The notes under the pieces were generated by a model, which was not told the DNA's origin, did not search any database, and worked only from the letters and a program-made list of their open reading frames with translations. 64,000 bases of DNA from Polytrichum commune (lineage: Eukaryota; Streptophyta; Polytrichopsida; Polytrichales; Polytrichaceae), in assembly GCA_950295325.1 (NCBI GenBank), contig OX485804.1, positions 50,022,429 through 50,086,428 of the forward strand. Reading direction: 5' to 3'. Within the stretch, counting starts at the first letter, position 1. Every line of letters begins with the position of its first letter. Below, piece after piece: positions 1 through 12,308 of this stretch. Position numbers and translations under genes: made by a program.

Positions 1-677
1 ATATTTTTATTGACTACGAGCAATCTAATGCTCTACCTTCTATAGGAGGATGATAAAGTCATAAGGGGGTGTATTGCATTTCCATATTTGTAGCACATGA
101 GTGCACAAAATGAGTATTAATCCTTTTGTAAGACGACTTCGTATAAGTGCAACCTCAATTTCATGAAGGTTCTAAGATAGTTCATAAACCTACCAACCAA
201 TGTTACTTACGTCAGCATCTGCAGGGGCGGTGGGGGGAAGGGAGACAATTTAATTTAACTAACTATTCTTGGTGAAGAGTCAATGGGCCAAGTCAATTGC
301 TAGTTAGTAGTCGATGGCGATTGTTGGGAGCCAATCACATTGTCTCTCATGTTTACAATGTAATCATTTGAAACTTCATCTAGAATTGCCGGCCACACAC
401 TACTGCACCTAGAAAATAAAGCTTTAATAACTGGCCATTGACATTGAGACAATGCCACCTCCCACATCTTGTTGTTATTCATTTTGTATCCCAAATAGGC
501 AACGATATGGTCCTTTGTATATCCTTATTCCAACTTTCAAAATTTGCACTCCACTTTTTTAGACGTTGGAGTCCACTCCTTAGGCACGTACCAAGGCTTC
601 TATTTGTTTCGTGTACCCATACCAATATAGCCCACTACCTCTCTTCACTTGCAACGATTTCCTAAAGGCAATCAAGG
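1..677. other. No recognisable gene
   Basis: AT-rich sequence up to the target-site duplication of the first MITE. The open frames here are short, overlap each other on both strands and show no familiar motif. I see no RNA gene. Confidence 0.4.
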
Positions 678-685
678 TCAAATAG

Positions 686-1284
686 CTCGGGGGGGGGGGG
701 GGTGACCAACCAAAAAGTAGAAACTACGTGAGAACAACTATAGGATTTTTTTTATTAATTGGTGAAAAAAATTATAGAAACTTTTGATCTACCATAGCGC
801 ACTTAAATTATGAAACATGTGATTATATATAATTTAGCATAAGGGGGAAACCCCCACTTTAGGTTTGAGGTAGAAAGAAATTAGTATGACAAAAATTGAG
901 AGGGATTTAAAAAATAAATAAATGAGTATACTCATATATGATACATGAAAATGGATGAAAATTGAACGACTGGGTTATGATGTGTACACTCTTCTTTCAC
1001 CAATATATAGCAACATGGATATACAACATGCCATATTGGAGTCCTAAGTTTGCCTTTGTATGGATTGAGTAAATCGGAATTTTATAAGTAATTTAGCATC
1101 ATTTGAAATAGTCTAGGTTTTCTTTTATAATTACCTATAGGGTGTTGAATATTTAGTGAATTTCTTTTTCTACTTAAAGGGTTCCCTAAAATCCAAATGA
1201 GGAGGTAAATAGCCCCCATAAAAACACCCTTTGTACGCAAGTGATTACATAACACAATAGGGAGTGACCCCCCCCCCCCCCGAG
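686..1284. mobile_element. hAT-like MITE with poly-G termini
   Basis: A 599-bp non-autonomous DNA transposon. The left end reads CTCG plus a run of 14 G in total, then TGACC. The right end is its inverted counterpart, GTGA followed by 14 C and GAG. The flanks are TCAAATAG (678-685) and TCAAATGG (1285-1292), an 8-bp target-site duplication with one mismatch; 8 bp is the size made by hAT transposases. No coding capacity. The same terminal style recurs at 23,150-23,467. Confidence 0.8.
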
Positions 1285-1292
1285 TCAAATGG

Positions 1293-3489
1293 AGTTGGCG
1301 AGATTATCGCATGTCAATGACATGGAGTCTTTATAGTCTTGGCCCATTCACTTGCACTAATTATAAAAGATCATTTTGTATTAATAGTCATGTTCAACCC
1401 CATACCAAACTTTTTATGACAACAAACCATTGGACTTTTTAAATAGTTGTTTGCCCTATGTCGATTGCTAAATAGCAGTCAATAGGGTTGTTAACACAAA
1501 TTAATTGCAACATTGCAATCAACCAGATGTCTCCTCCATCTTGACTATTGGATTCCAAAAGTCGTAATTGAGGAGATCGGGCCCAGGGGGTTGAGACCCT
1601 CCCAACCTGTATATAAGGCGGGATGCCTCATTGACCTTGCCTTAAGTGCCGACATTGGGACTTTAGCATGCCTAGCATACTTTTGCCCATTATTCAAAGA
1701 AGGTCAAGTGGAGTTGGAAGATTGGTGATGGGGTAAAACCCTCGCCAATTTTGGATTGGGATTTTGCGGCACTGAGGTGTGGATACCGTTGTGTTCATGG
1801 ACACGTTTAAACTATGTTTGTGAGCACAATTATACCCTGTTGTTAAACACAATGATGGAACAAAGTTGGATGACAAGAGATGACGAGATGAAGGATTCCA
1901 ATAGGATGTTTCAACGGCCTACGGAAAGGCAAAGGCATTCAAATGTGGGATTGGCTAATAATATGGGGTCAGAACCAAACTTAGCCCCTTGTTCAAAAGG
2001 TAGTGTGCCCGTCCGTCCAAATGTCCACACCCACTCCTGCAAGCAAGGAGGAGTTTTTGAGGCCTTCGGGTCATCCACTGAGAGTGGGAAACCAAAGGTG
2101 AAATTTTTACAAGCTATAACAAAAAATTGACCACGATGCTATCATAGACTGGTATGTGCACAATGATGTGGACGACATTCAATGGAATTTTATTAAGCAT
2201 CGTGTAAAAGAACAAGTGGCCGACGGAATGAAGAAGTCGATTAAAAAATCCATTTGATATGCAGTGGATGGACCCAAATTCAATGACAATCAAAATCTCA
2301 CATATTTTGACTCTTGGGTGAAGAATAAGGCCCAAAATGGAGTTTTCAATCTCAAGAAATTGGTTGATAATATTTTCCCACTCCTCAAAACAAGTGAGGT
2401 GGTGGCCCTTGGAGCGGCAAAAACATGGGTGTTGCTTACGTAGTGGGAACTCCCATGCCAAAGGATTTTCCAAGACCGCCAACAAAACAATTCCTTGGAA
2501 GGAACATAAATTGGAGAAGTGGTGTCTTGCCCATGCTAATTACCGTGGATTCCCAATAAAACATACATGGTCGTCTTTGAGAGCAAAAAAGATAGGGGTA
2601 ACAAAGAGATTATCAAGGTGAAGATTAAGGGTGACAAACATTTGTCTCCAGATATTACGTGGGCCCAAAAACTCCAAAGATCGGCATATTGTAGAAAGCT
2701 CAAATCCAAGCTAATGCCGAGGCATGTGGTTTAAAGAACTCGCATCTCAACTTCATTGAGTTTTGGTTGATCAACAGCGAGACCAACGTGGGCTACACAC
2801 TATAGTGGAAAGGGGGAACTCTGCAAGAAATATATATCCAAGATAGAGTGACCAAATGACAACGTCATATTGTGAGTGTGTGATTGAGGGTGCACGTCGC
2901 ATACGGGTGAGAATGTTGAGTCATTAGGGCATGCGGAAACCGAAGAGGCCAAGGAATTCATTTAAAATGAGAAGTGGTGGATGACACCCGAGTTGTTTAG
3001 GGTCTAAAGTGAGAGATATCAAAATCCATCTAAGTATCACACCAAGGAGGCTGAAAGTTTTAAGGTTGGAAAACTTGCATGACAACTTTGTAACTAAGGT
3101 CATGACTCAATTCTTTATGCTGGGAAGTTTTATGAATTGTGGACCACAACCCTAGAACTTATGTGCAAAGAAACCATGGGGAGCCGTATTGACTTGGTAT
3201 TGGAAGATGTCAAATGCACATGGACCATGTAAGGTGGGATAAGCTTGTGAACTGCTGGAGATCTAAGATCAAGGTTAATATTGACATAGCTTCCTAAGGG
3301 GGGGTTTCATGGACTTAGTAAGCATATATCATTGACATGAACTTGTTTGTAAAATAATTTTTCATTTAGAAACCCTTTGTTATGATACAATATTTTTATG
3401 TCTTGAATATAAACAATTGTTGGCTTTGCTTCCCTTTTCCATTGCATCTTCTCTAAATCCATATGCCCATCCACATATGGAGTCAACTA
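1293..3489. other. Unassigned stretch with decayed coding-like segments
   Basis: The plus strand has an open frame at 1,756-2,130, then stretches around 2,130-2,290, 2,337-2,621 and 2,600-2,760 that read like protein but are broken by stops and frameshifts. Lysine-rich segments and a run resembling KTYMVVFESKKDRGNKEI are visible near 2,560-2,620. I recognise no family. A degraded transposon or retroelement gene is the likeliest explanation. No start, splice site or promoter could be defended. Confidence 0.25.
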
Positions 3490-3765
3490 TTAAGTAAGCA
3501 ATCGATTCTCTAATCGACTAATAATAAGAGCAATTGACTGCCTAATCGATTGCTAATGGGAGCAATCAACTCCGTAATCGACTATTAATAGGACCAGTGG
3601 AATCCCTAATCGCATGCTAATGGGACCAATCAACTAAAGGGCCGATTGCTTGTGAGCAATCGACTAGAGAAGGTCAACTACTCCAATAAGCAGTCGACTA
3701 GAGGGACAAATGCTCCCATTAGCAATCAACTAACATAGTAGCAATATTCGTAGCAATCAACTTTG
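3490..3765. repeat. Diverged short tandem array (AATCGACT / AATCAACT units)
   Basis: About nine imperfect units of roughly 30 bp alternate TAATCGACT or CAATCAACT with TAATGGGAGC or TAATAGGACC. Parts run in opposite orientation (AGTCGATT-like against AATCGACT), so the array contains inverted as well as direct copies. Confidence 0.6.
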
Positions 3766-5092
3766 TGATGACGTCGTAAAAGAACACCATAGGATAAATA
3801 AAATTGTTACCACAATAACGTCCTCTGGGCATCACGCGTGGACGTGATGCGACATGATGGCCAAAGGTTGCATCACGTCCATTTCACATGCCTGGACATT
3901 TGACACTGAAAACTCGCATAAAAAGAGCACGTCAATTGACACGCATTATTTAGAATTTGACATGTATTATGACTTGTGAAGAAAAAAACCACACATGATG
4001 AATAAACACGTTAGAAATTGAAATGGAACATACTACTAGACATGTGACATTTTAGAAGAAAATGTAGATGTCAATTGACATTCATTTATGCTTTTGGAAA
4101 CGTCATGTGACATGTTGCCTTTCTAGTTGATTGTCAAACGAAATTTTGTCAAACACGCACACTGACCGCACGCTTCAAAGATTTGTGATGCCTACGTCAG
4201 GGTCCAAGAGCTTCAGAGGTTTGTGATGCCTACGTCAGGGTCCAACAGCTTCAGAATGAGCTTACGTCAAGGTCCACACAAGCTTTAGTTTTGGAAGAAT
4301 GCCAGTATCACGCAGCTTGGTGTGACCTGTAGTGAGGTAAAGGTGACATGATTTTCTCGAGTGTCCTTCATTCTTTATGCGTTTGGTGTTGGCTCTGTTT
4401 ATTGGCCTTCTGTCTCTCAAAAACAAAAGAAAAAAGATTGTTACGAGTGTCAACATGTTACAGATCGACCTGCAGGTTCCACGACAAAAATGAATGGGAA
4501 GTGCAACAAATACTACAATACAGCCAGTGAGTGGCTCCAATATCATACAGTACAACTAAGTTAATAATTTAGTTGACTATTTCTATTTCTAGTTCACGTG
4601 CTCGTGCTCATAGATCTGCTATTCCCGTCGTTTATTTTATATTTTAACAAAGCATCATGATGAAGCTCATGGCATGTTGGTCAGAAGCCGACGAAGGCAT
4701 GACTCCAAGGTGTCCGGACTCCAGATCTCACTCACAAGCATCTACTCAGGTAGTCGGTGGTGGTGGTGGCAGTCATAACGTCACTCAGATGAAAGGCTTT
4801 TGTTTCATTACCCCTCAATCTATCCTTATTTAGAATCGTTTCCAGAACAAAGAGGCTCAAATTCTTCACTCGCTACAAGGATCAGGAGTTGTTGCTGCAG
4901 GCTGTAGATTTAGGTCACCAAATCTGTTAATGTAGCTGATTCTGATACCAAACTTAACCTCCTAGCTAGTGGCAAAGTACCACGCGACAATGCTACTTGA
5001 TCCATGTAGTGACTGTTCATACTGTCTATCTTGAATTTGATTCTTAGGAGGAGGTACAGAGAGGATTCGTCTTTGAACAGATAAGAAACAAC
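3766..5092. other. Intergenic; contains a 36-bp tandem duplication
   Basis: No gene recognised. At about 4,182-4,255 a 36-bp unit containing TTTGTGATGCCTACGTCAGG is present twice, with a third decayed partial copy (TACGTCAAGGTCCA) to about 4,276. The small overlapping frames around 4,262-4,564 on both strands look incidental. Confidence 0.4.
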
Positions 5093-5094
5093 TA

Positions 5095-5466
5095 CACTAA
5101 ATATGATATTTAGTGTCACCGATTCTAGTTGTCTTGCTCAACACTAACTGTGAGCCTGGGGAGAGTGTCACCAACACTGAATGTTAACCCAGCATTAGTT
5201 GTCATTCCTTGTAAATTTTTTGGTGGATTATAGATTTACAGTGTTGCAATTACTGTCACTTACCAAGTGAATTTTCATCCAAATTTCAGTCATCCATGAT
5301 AATGTCTCATCACAAGTTGATGACAAGAGAACGTAGGGTTTTTGGCCAATGGATGAACTTATCCATCATCCACTACAGTATTTGCAAACTTATTCATAAG
5401 AAGTGTCATCCAAAAGTTCCCATAATGACATTAAATACTACATGACACTAAATATCACATTTAGTG
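5095..5466. mobile_element. TA-flanked MITE with self-palindromic termini, copy 1
   Basis: A 372-bp element between TA dinucleotides (5,093-5,094 and 5,467-5,468), as made by Tc1/mariner (Stowaway-type) insertion. Each terminus starts CACTAAATATGATATTTAGTG or a one-base variant, so each end is itself a near-perfect palindrome as well as the inverted repeat of the other. A second copy sits in OPR intron 2 at 40,604-40,938, and the interiors are alignable by eye (GTCTTGCTCAA, CATTCCTTGTAAA/AATCCTTGTAAA, ATTCATAAGAAGT). Confidence 0.8.
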
Positions 5467-5805
5467 TACACCTGTTACACACCTCTCGCCGGTTGGCAAT
5501 TGGTTTCACGACAACAATCTCTTAGAGTAAGGAATTGAAGAAAATATAATTTATTTCTTTGTGAGACCACTAAGTACAATCCAAGACCAAATAAGGTTTG
5601 GTCAAAGAAGCTCTACCACCCGACCATAGGAGAGAGAGCTAACAACAAAAAGCCCCTCTCTCCTCCCCCGAGCTTCCTCTTATGCCAAAGGCACTACTTT
5701 TACTTTTTATCTTTACATATAGTAAAAGTATTCTATTCATAGCTCTATTTGGTAGTTCTACTATGAATCTATATTCTATTTTTGGCTCTTCTCAAACCTT
5801 TTTCA

Positions 5806-6760
5806 AGTTGGAACTGTCTAACTCCAACTTAGTTTATCCATTCCATCTTCTAGTTGGAACTGTCTAATTCCAACTAGTTCATTCATTCATTCTTTTAGTT
5901 GGAACTGTCTAATTCCAACTAATTCATTCATTCAATCTTCTGGTTGGAACTATCTAATTCCAACTAGCTTTATCTATTCATTGAGAGTTGTCTAACTCCA
6001 ATGAATAACATTCATCTTTCCAAATATGGAGTGGTCTAACTCCGTGCACCTCATCGAGAGTTGTCTAAGGGCCAAGTTCCATGTGCCGGTCCCGGTCCGT
6101 TTTTTAAATGGGTGAGAAACGGGTGACATCATCCAAAAAATGGGTGATGTCACCCATTTTATGGAGGGGTACTTCTATGTGGGGTGCCGGTTTTTTTCGA
6201 TTTCCTACTTTCTAACTCAATTTGGTGAGTGATAAGACATAACACTTTATGAAGGTCACCGGCAATGAAGGTCACCTAGATTCTAAAAACATCATAAAAT
6301 ACATGTTCCCTAGGAGTGCTCCTCAAAAGAAGGGATTAGAAGAGCAAAGTGGCCTTTAGTATCCAAGGGTGTACCCTAGGTGACCGGCCGATCCGGTCAC
6401 CGGAGCTTTCTAACCGGCACATGTCCTTCATGTTACCGTTAGGACCGCCGGTCCTTTGGCACCCGTTCTTGCACAACACAAAATGTGGGACACCCATCTA
6501 TGGGGGGTACCGGTCCTTGGGTGAGAAGGATGGGCACATGGCACCACCCTCTTTTCACCGGCCCACCCATTTATTTCAAAAAAAACGGACCGGGACCGGC
6601 ACATGGAACTTGGCCCTAACTCACGTGCACATGTTCTCAATTGGAATAGTCTAAATCCAATGCACTAAATGCGGAGCTGTCTAACTCCAGTGCACATGTT
6701 GTCAATCTGGAGTTGTCTTACTCCTATCCATTCATCTTCAACTGAGAGTTGTCTAGCTCT
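5806..6760. repeat. Array of hairpins with conserved loop and co-varying stems
   Basis: Units begin near 5,806, 5,852, 5,897, 5,942, 5,980, 6,026 and 6,056, then after an insertion near 6,640, 6,671, 6,700 and 6,735. Spacing is about 45 bp in the first half. Each unit is an inverted repeat around a core close to TGTCTA. The stem sequence changes between units but stays paired: TTGGA/TCCAA, GGAG/CTCC, GAGAG/CTCTC, ATTGGA/TCCAAT. A Harbinger-like element (6,069-6,616) interrupts one hairpin; removing it with one TAA restores the GAGTTGTCTAACTC hairpin. Confidence 0.75.
6069..6616. mobile_element. PIF/Harbinger-like MITE with perfect 37-bp inverted repeats
   Basis: A 548-bp element. The ends are perfect inverted repeats of about 37 bp beginning GGGCCAAGTTCCATGTGCCG and ending in a T run. 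TAA flanks both sides (6,066-6,068 and 6,617-6,619), matching the 3-bp TWA duplication of PIF/Harbinger. The interior is rich in CCGG and ACCGG motifs; open frames in it do not resemble a transposase. Perfect ends indicate a young insertion. Confidence 0.88.
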
Positions 6761-7579
6761 CATCTTTCTTTGCTTACACACTGGCACATGTAGTTAGAAT
6801 ATTCCTTAATAATTTTAGTTACATTACAACACCAAATTGTCCTGTCCTATTAGTGTCGGTTACCATACGGAGTTACGAGGTGCTATAACTTTTGATTGAC
6901 CTTATCGTTTTTTACCAACTAAGTTATATCATATTCTTCGGTGTGCATACTAACTACTTATGTTATTTGGGTAAAAAATGATATTCTCAAGAAAATGTTA
7001 TAGCAATGTATTAATATTCCAAATGGTAACCCACACTGATAGAAAAATTGAGTATAGTTCCTTGTAGAGTAATGTTATTGTATAGGATGTTGCTTTGAGT
7101 ATAGGAGCTGAATGCATAACTTTACTAAGTAGGTTGTGGTTGCTCTATTTTCTAAAAGGGGATCTCAAATAAGCTAACGAAGTTGCATAAGTCTATGGGG
7201 CTATGAGCCCAAAATGGGGGCTCACATTTGTTTTATGCTTAGAATTTAGTTGAAGTTGCATTTGACGTCATTATTGAAACATCAAAAAGTATAAAAAAGA
7301 GTGAGGTTGGGTGTGGAATTATGTTTTAGGCCTTAGGCTTAGGTGGGGTGGTTAATTAAAGGATTAGTGGCATTAGGGGGTTGGTTGAATTAAGTTGAGA
7401 GTGTGTGTGTTAAGTAAGGGGAAGGGCCTTGGGTTTAATTGTTTGAATTAAGGCCTTCCCGTGTTGGTTTAAGGGTTGAGGGTTTAGTGGATAGGCTTGG
7501 GTTTATTTTTAGATGGAAGGGGTTTAAAGGGTGTGGTTTTTTTTGTGTGTGTGTGTGTCTCTCTCTCGGGGTTGAGCTG
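6761..7579. other. No recognisable gene
   Basis: From about 7,200 the plus strand turns G/T-rich, with a short (TG)n/(TC)n tract near 7,540-7,566. No coding or RNA feature could be supported. Confidence 0.4.
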
Positions 7580-8130
7580 GGGAGCCGCTACTGAAGCGGC
7601 CGTGGGTAGCACTACATATTTGCGGGCTTGAGCCTTGCTACTGATTCGGCAGTGGGTAGCGCTACAGATTTGAGGCTTGAGCCTTGGCTACTGATTCGGA
7701 GTGGGTAGCACTACAGATTTGCGGGCTTGAGCCTTGCTACTGATTCAGCAGCAGCTTGAGCATTGCTACTGATTCGGCAGTGGGTAGCGCTACAGATTTG
7801 AGGCTTGAGCCTTGGCTACTGATTCGGAGTGGGTAGCACTACATATTTGCAGGCTTGAGCCTGGGTTACTGATTTGGCTGGGTAGCGCTACAGATTTGAG
7901 GCTTGAGCCTTGGCTACTGATTCGGAGTGGGTAGCACTACAGATTTGCGGGCTTGAGCCTTGCTACTGATTCGGCAGTAGCTTGAGCATTGCTACTGATT
8001 TGGTGGGTAGCGCTACAGATTTGCGGGCTTGAGCCAGGGTTACTGATTTGGCTGGGTAGCGCTACAGATTTGAGGCTTGAGCCTTGGCTACTGATTCGGC
8101 AGCAGCTTGAGCATTCTCTACCGAAGCCTT
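7580..8130. repeat. GC-richer minisatellite of about 50-60 bp units
   Basis: About ten units containing GGGTAGCRCTACAGATTTG, then GCTTGAGCC, then TTGCTACTGATTCGG. Long and short units alternate (with or without a CAGCAGCTTGAGCAT insert), giving a higher-order pattern of roughly 110-230 bp. GGGTAGCGCTAC contains a short dyad (TAGCGCTA). The minus-strand open frame across the end of the array is a by-product of the repeat. Confidence 0.85.
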
Positions 8131-9094
8131 TTGATGGGCGATGACGGGTGCAGACCCGAGCCGACAACGTGGAATTTCAGAATAGTGGCTAAGACTAAAT
8201 TTGAATAATGGGGTGGGACTAGTAGTGTTTACACTATAGTATTTTATAGTTTAGTTTAGTAGGTTTATTACGGAATATTAATTTAGATAATTAGTTTATT
8301 AGCAAGTGAGGGGACCACGAGGCATTAGATGGTGGATTAGGGGGTGACAATAGAGAAGAGCGTTTTTCAACGCTTGTACTCATGTCATGGAATAAATTGG
8401 TGTGCCAAAGTTGATGGGAAATGTAATGGATTTTTATGACGTTGGGAAGAGGGAGTTATGTGAACATGAATGTGATCCCCATGCCCTCACCCGGACTACG
8501 ACGCATAAGGGTGGGTGGTTTGGCCTCACAGGGGCCCTACCAACACCCAGTGTTGAGGAATAATATTGCCATTAGAGTTCACATCCGATTGACCCCTTGG
8601 ACTTCGAAGCAATTGGCAGTTGCCCTGATACCCTAAAGCAACAACACACAACCAAAATGAACTGAAATTATGTGCATGTCGAGCATTAGAGGGCAATGAT
8701 GTTGGCCATGTTCCCGGACCTAGGGAGCAAGTAGAAGGGGTCGTGTAATGGTATGTGGTTGTGTGTGTTTTGTTGAGAATATTGGAAGGAGTAGTTGGTA
8801 TAAGAAAAGGTAGACAAACTTCCTATAATTACTTCAACTCACTTCTTTTAATGTGCAAATATGTTGGAAAAATTTAGTTGAGTTGAAAATTTTGTACTAC
8901 TCAAATGCCATAAGAGTCCCATGTGATAAAATGCTAGTTGCAATGAACTTTCACAAAGTGATACGCAATCATCTTAAATGGTTATATAGGAGTGCACAAC
9001 TTGGCTGGGGATGGACTCTTTATTGGAAGCCCACATGACATGTGTGGGTCACTATGGAATCGAACCCCCTATATACGAGAAGTTTATAAAGAGA
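8131..9094. other. Unassigned sequence
   Basis: The 8,436-8,636 stretch is less AT-rich and open on the plus strand, with no recognisable motif; it could be a retroelement fragment. Nothing else supported. Confidence 0.3.
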
Positions 9095-9725
9095 GAAAAA
9101 TGCATATGTACTAACAACATGCTAGAAAATGGACTCATGTATTTATACTAAGCTATTCAATTTGATGTGATGAATGCCTCCACTACGTATACAAAATATA
9201 AATCATGAATTAAATAAGCCTTTATTACACATGGAATGCAACTTTCACGTTCCAATGAGAAAGTCATTGAACGGTTCTCATCTGTAGCACGTAATTTAAT
9301 GATTATATCAAACAAAGAAAGACAAGAGCATATTAATCACTTAGCCACAATCCAGAGAGAAAAACTCGAAAAAACCCTTGAGCACTCCAAGAGCCTCTAG
9401 TTTGTAAGACCCTAGAACCCACATGCAAACCCTAACAAAAACATACTTAGTCGTCATTAAGGACTATGACCATATGACAACAATGGATGAGAATTTGAAT
9501 TGGATGAAACTAATACATCTATTGTCAATTTATTTTGTAAACCTCAGGGCCCCTTTTTGTACATCTACATGTACTTCAAAAAAACTAATAGCCTTTCTAG
9601 ATGTACACACTAGAGAAAAATAATGCCTCTCCATTATGTGTACCTACTAAGTACGCTAATGCCTCAAATAATAATTCCTTCTTACTCTCACGTTAGTTTG
9701 TACATGACATGAAGAATCCACCCCA
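9095..9725. repeat. Dispersed repeat family R1, copy 1
   Basis: About 630 bp that recur, diverged, at 54,665-55,300 and 62,400-63,010, and in part near 21,480-21,860. Shared landmarks in order: TAGAAAATGGACTCA, GCCTCCACTAC, ATACAAAATATAAATC, TCAATTT/TCAATWT stretches, TTTTGTACATCTAC, TGCCTCAAATA, TTAGTTTGTACATG. Non-coding. No terminal repeats or target-site duplication could be fixed, so the class is unknown. Confidence 0.7.
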
Positions 9726-12300
9726 AGGACAAGGTGGTTAGTGTTGAACTAATATTTAAATGTTAACTTTTGGCTATGCCAACTAAAGAGCCATCATATA
9801 GAGTAGATAGATCTATATCCGTTAACTTGAGCAATGTCGTTAGTATAGGTGTGACGTCGAGGTGATTTTTCACACGTCAAGAAATTGATATCACCACGTT
9901 TAACAATCAAATCACAAATTATTTTCAAGTTTACAATTATTGTAAAGTTTCAAAGGCAAGATTCTCTTCCAGCCCACATTCACAAATATAGGTCGACCTA
10001 TATTTAATATCTTGATGAAGAAAAGTTGAGTACATTTCCTGTCTTAATCAAGGAACCCAAATTTGCGCCCTTTTAACTTACTTGTTTCATCACACTAGAT
10101 GTGAAAGCGGCATGTGTGAAACTTCCCAGCTTTTTCCACCACGTTAGAAAATGACAAGCAACATGTGTGAAACTTCACAACTTTGGGGGACTTTGTACAT
10201 TAAGATTGGGGGATTGGAAATGGGTCTGTCTACTCTAGATCCTTAGAGTAACATTAAAAGTGAAAAGAGTCTGATAAGTTAGGAGAGGATGAAATTGCTT
10301 CACACTCAAGAGTAGGTGCTTGAACAACACATGTCTACCTTGGAGTATCAACCTAACTTGCATGTTTAGACTCCAAATCAAAAGGTGATGAGGCCAGCCA
10401 CTTAACCTCCAGCATCATACATGTGCAATCTTGTACTTCCAAACTTCCAAACAAAGAAACCGGTGCTCAATCGTGACGGCCGACCTCGCACATTTTATGT
10501 CATGTGATCGTCATTTTGGGAGCCACTTTGATGTCTACATCGTCATTGAGGAATGTGAGCCTATATACATCGTCATTGATGAATCTTGAGCTTCCCTTCA
10601 CCTTGCTATTGGTACCCTTTCGTTAATATCTTGATTTAGTAGGATAGATGACCGAGTATGCATGTGTGCTAGAATCCTTCTTAGGACCACTCCACACGCG
10701 AGCCAAGGGCGTGACAACGTAATTGTGAGGGTCCTTGACGCTCATCCAAAGGCCGTATCAAACTGTTTAACTGACATGGTTTGTTGGAATTTGCATCAGG
10801 TTTACCTCTTGGAGGTAGACCATGGAGGAGCTCATGTAGGCTTTTCATTCATGATAGAAATTTTGGGCACCTAGGCCTTCACTTTCTAGAGTGAAGTGAA
10901 CTCGGACGGTCTCGACCTTTTTAACCAATGAGAGATCTTGGAAACAATGGTCACGAGCCTTCAATCTCATGTGGGAAGTAGCTCTTAATGAGCTTGTTGT
11001 TGTTAGTTTGTATAGCTAAAGTTAAGACAGCTAAAGCAACTTCGATATGCCTTGAATCTTAACCCCTAAGCATCTATTAAGAGGCCCACACTGGGCCTCT
11101 CCAAGCATAAAATAGCGTATTTGAGCTACATACTTCCATTTCTAGCTAATCATGTCAAAAGTGACCCTATCTAAAATCAACTTACTCATCAAGTACATTA
11201 TTTGAATAAGTTGAACACTTTGGTGTTTTTGAAGTTTTAAGTTCAAATTCATAGCATGGGTGCCCTTGGATGCAAATAGAGACGTTGTGTTTTGATCATC
11301 AATGTCTAGTCTGAACTAAAGTATATTTTTATATTCTCTTTGACATAAGACAATTTGTATAACAAGGTGTCAAACACATAAATATATAAAATATGATTTG
11401 TGAAATTGGTAACCCATGTATATATTGTGTATATGGCTGTATTTTGAGACCCCACGTCCTTTAGGGGTTATGGGTCATGAAAAAAATATGACTTAGGATT
11501 TCTCATGGTAATGGTTGGTGGTCCATGACCAAGAGAAATCCATATCACTCTTTAAAAGCCTTAGTCACATGACATGGTGTAAAGCGAACTTAGACCATGA
11601 CACATTGTATTGAGTGGAACTAAAATTCAAAAACTAAAAGTATTTTTTGAAAATAATATAGGCTAAATTGAGAGAATTTGTTTTTGAAAATTTCACCCTA
11701 TTTTTGTTGAGTAAACTTAATTGGGTTCTCTCGTCACAAGATCATGATGATCACCAAACACTATCCACTTTGGACATGTAGGATTCCATGTCAACTTCAT
11801 GTCACTTTCTCCTTCATTTTTTGACATTCTCACCCTGCTCACTTCCATTTTTGGTGACCTTCATGTAACACTAAGTGGACCACCAAAACATAGGTACTTC
11901 ATTACGAAGAGTGACCACATTTATAGAAGACCACAAGCCTTGGAGTAAATATTTGTTCTTCAAGCACCAATCTAATGTAAATGGTGTGATATCCACAGAA
12001 AATGAGCATTGTTATTGTTTTAAGAAGTTATGTGATGGCTCATTATTTCGGATAACCATACAGTCAATATATCAAGCCCGCTCAACACTAAACAACATAA
12101 GCACACCTTTGCAATCCTATGCATATTCTTTAACACATTGATGCAAATTGAGGTCATCTTAATCTTATTCTTTTAGGATTGGATTCGTACAAAGATTTTT
12201 CATCAACTCGGTTTTTCTCTTGAATTTATTACACATGATAACTTATAAGAAGTCAAACTTTTTGAAAATAATTGTAAATGGTTCATCTATCTACTTATTC
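9726..12300. other. Intergenic; one R3 dispersed repeat copy
   Basis: No gene recognised in about 2.5 kb. At about 10,880-10,985 lies a short repeat (AGTGAA-GTGAACTCGGACGGTCTCGACC...) that recurs at 33,045-33,150 in the same orientation and at about 49,255-49,345 in reverse. The 10,662-10,874 open frame shows no family motif. Confidence 0.4.
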
Positions 12301-12308
12301 ATGAGAAG

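Noticed and set aside
1756..2130. A 124-codon plus-strand frame as a host gene
   Set aside because: No domain, no splice or promoter support, and the following sequence looks like a decayed element.
7937..8167. Minus-strand frame rich in Ser/Gln across the minisatellite
   Set aside because: Repeat-derived; no start context or domain.
9056..9066. GGAATCGAACC, which on the minus strand reads GGTTCGATTCC like a tRNA T-arm
   Set aside because: The flanking bases do not form the T-stem or the 7-bp acceptor stem, and no D- or anticodon arm is present at the right distance.
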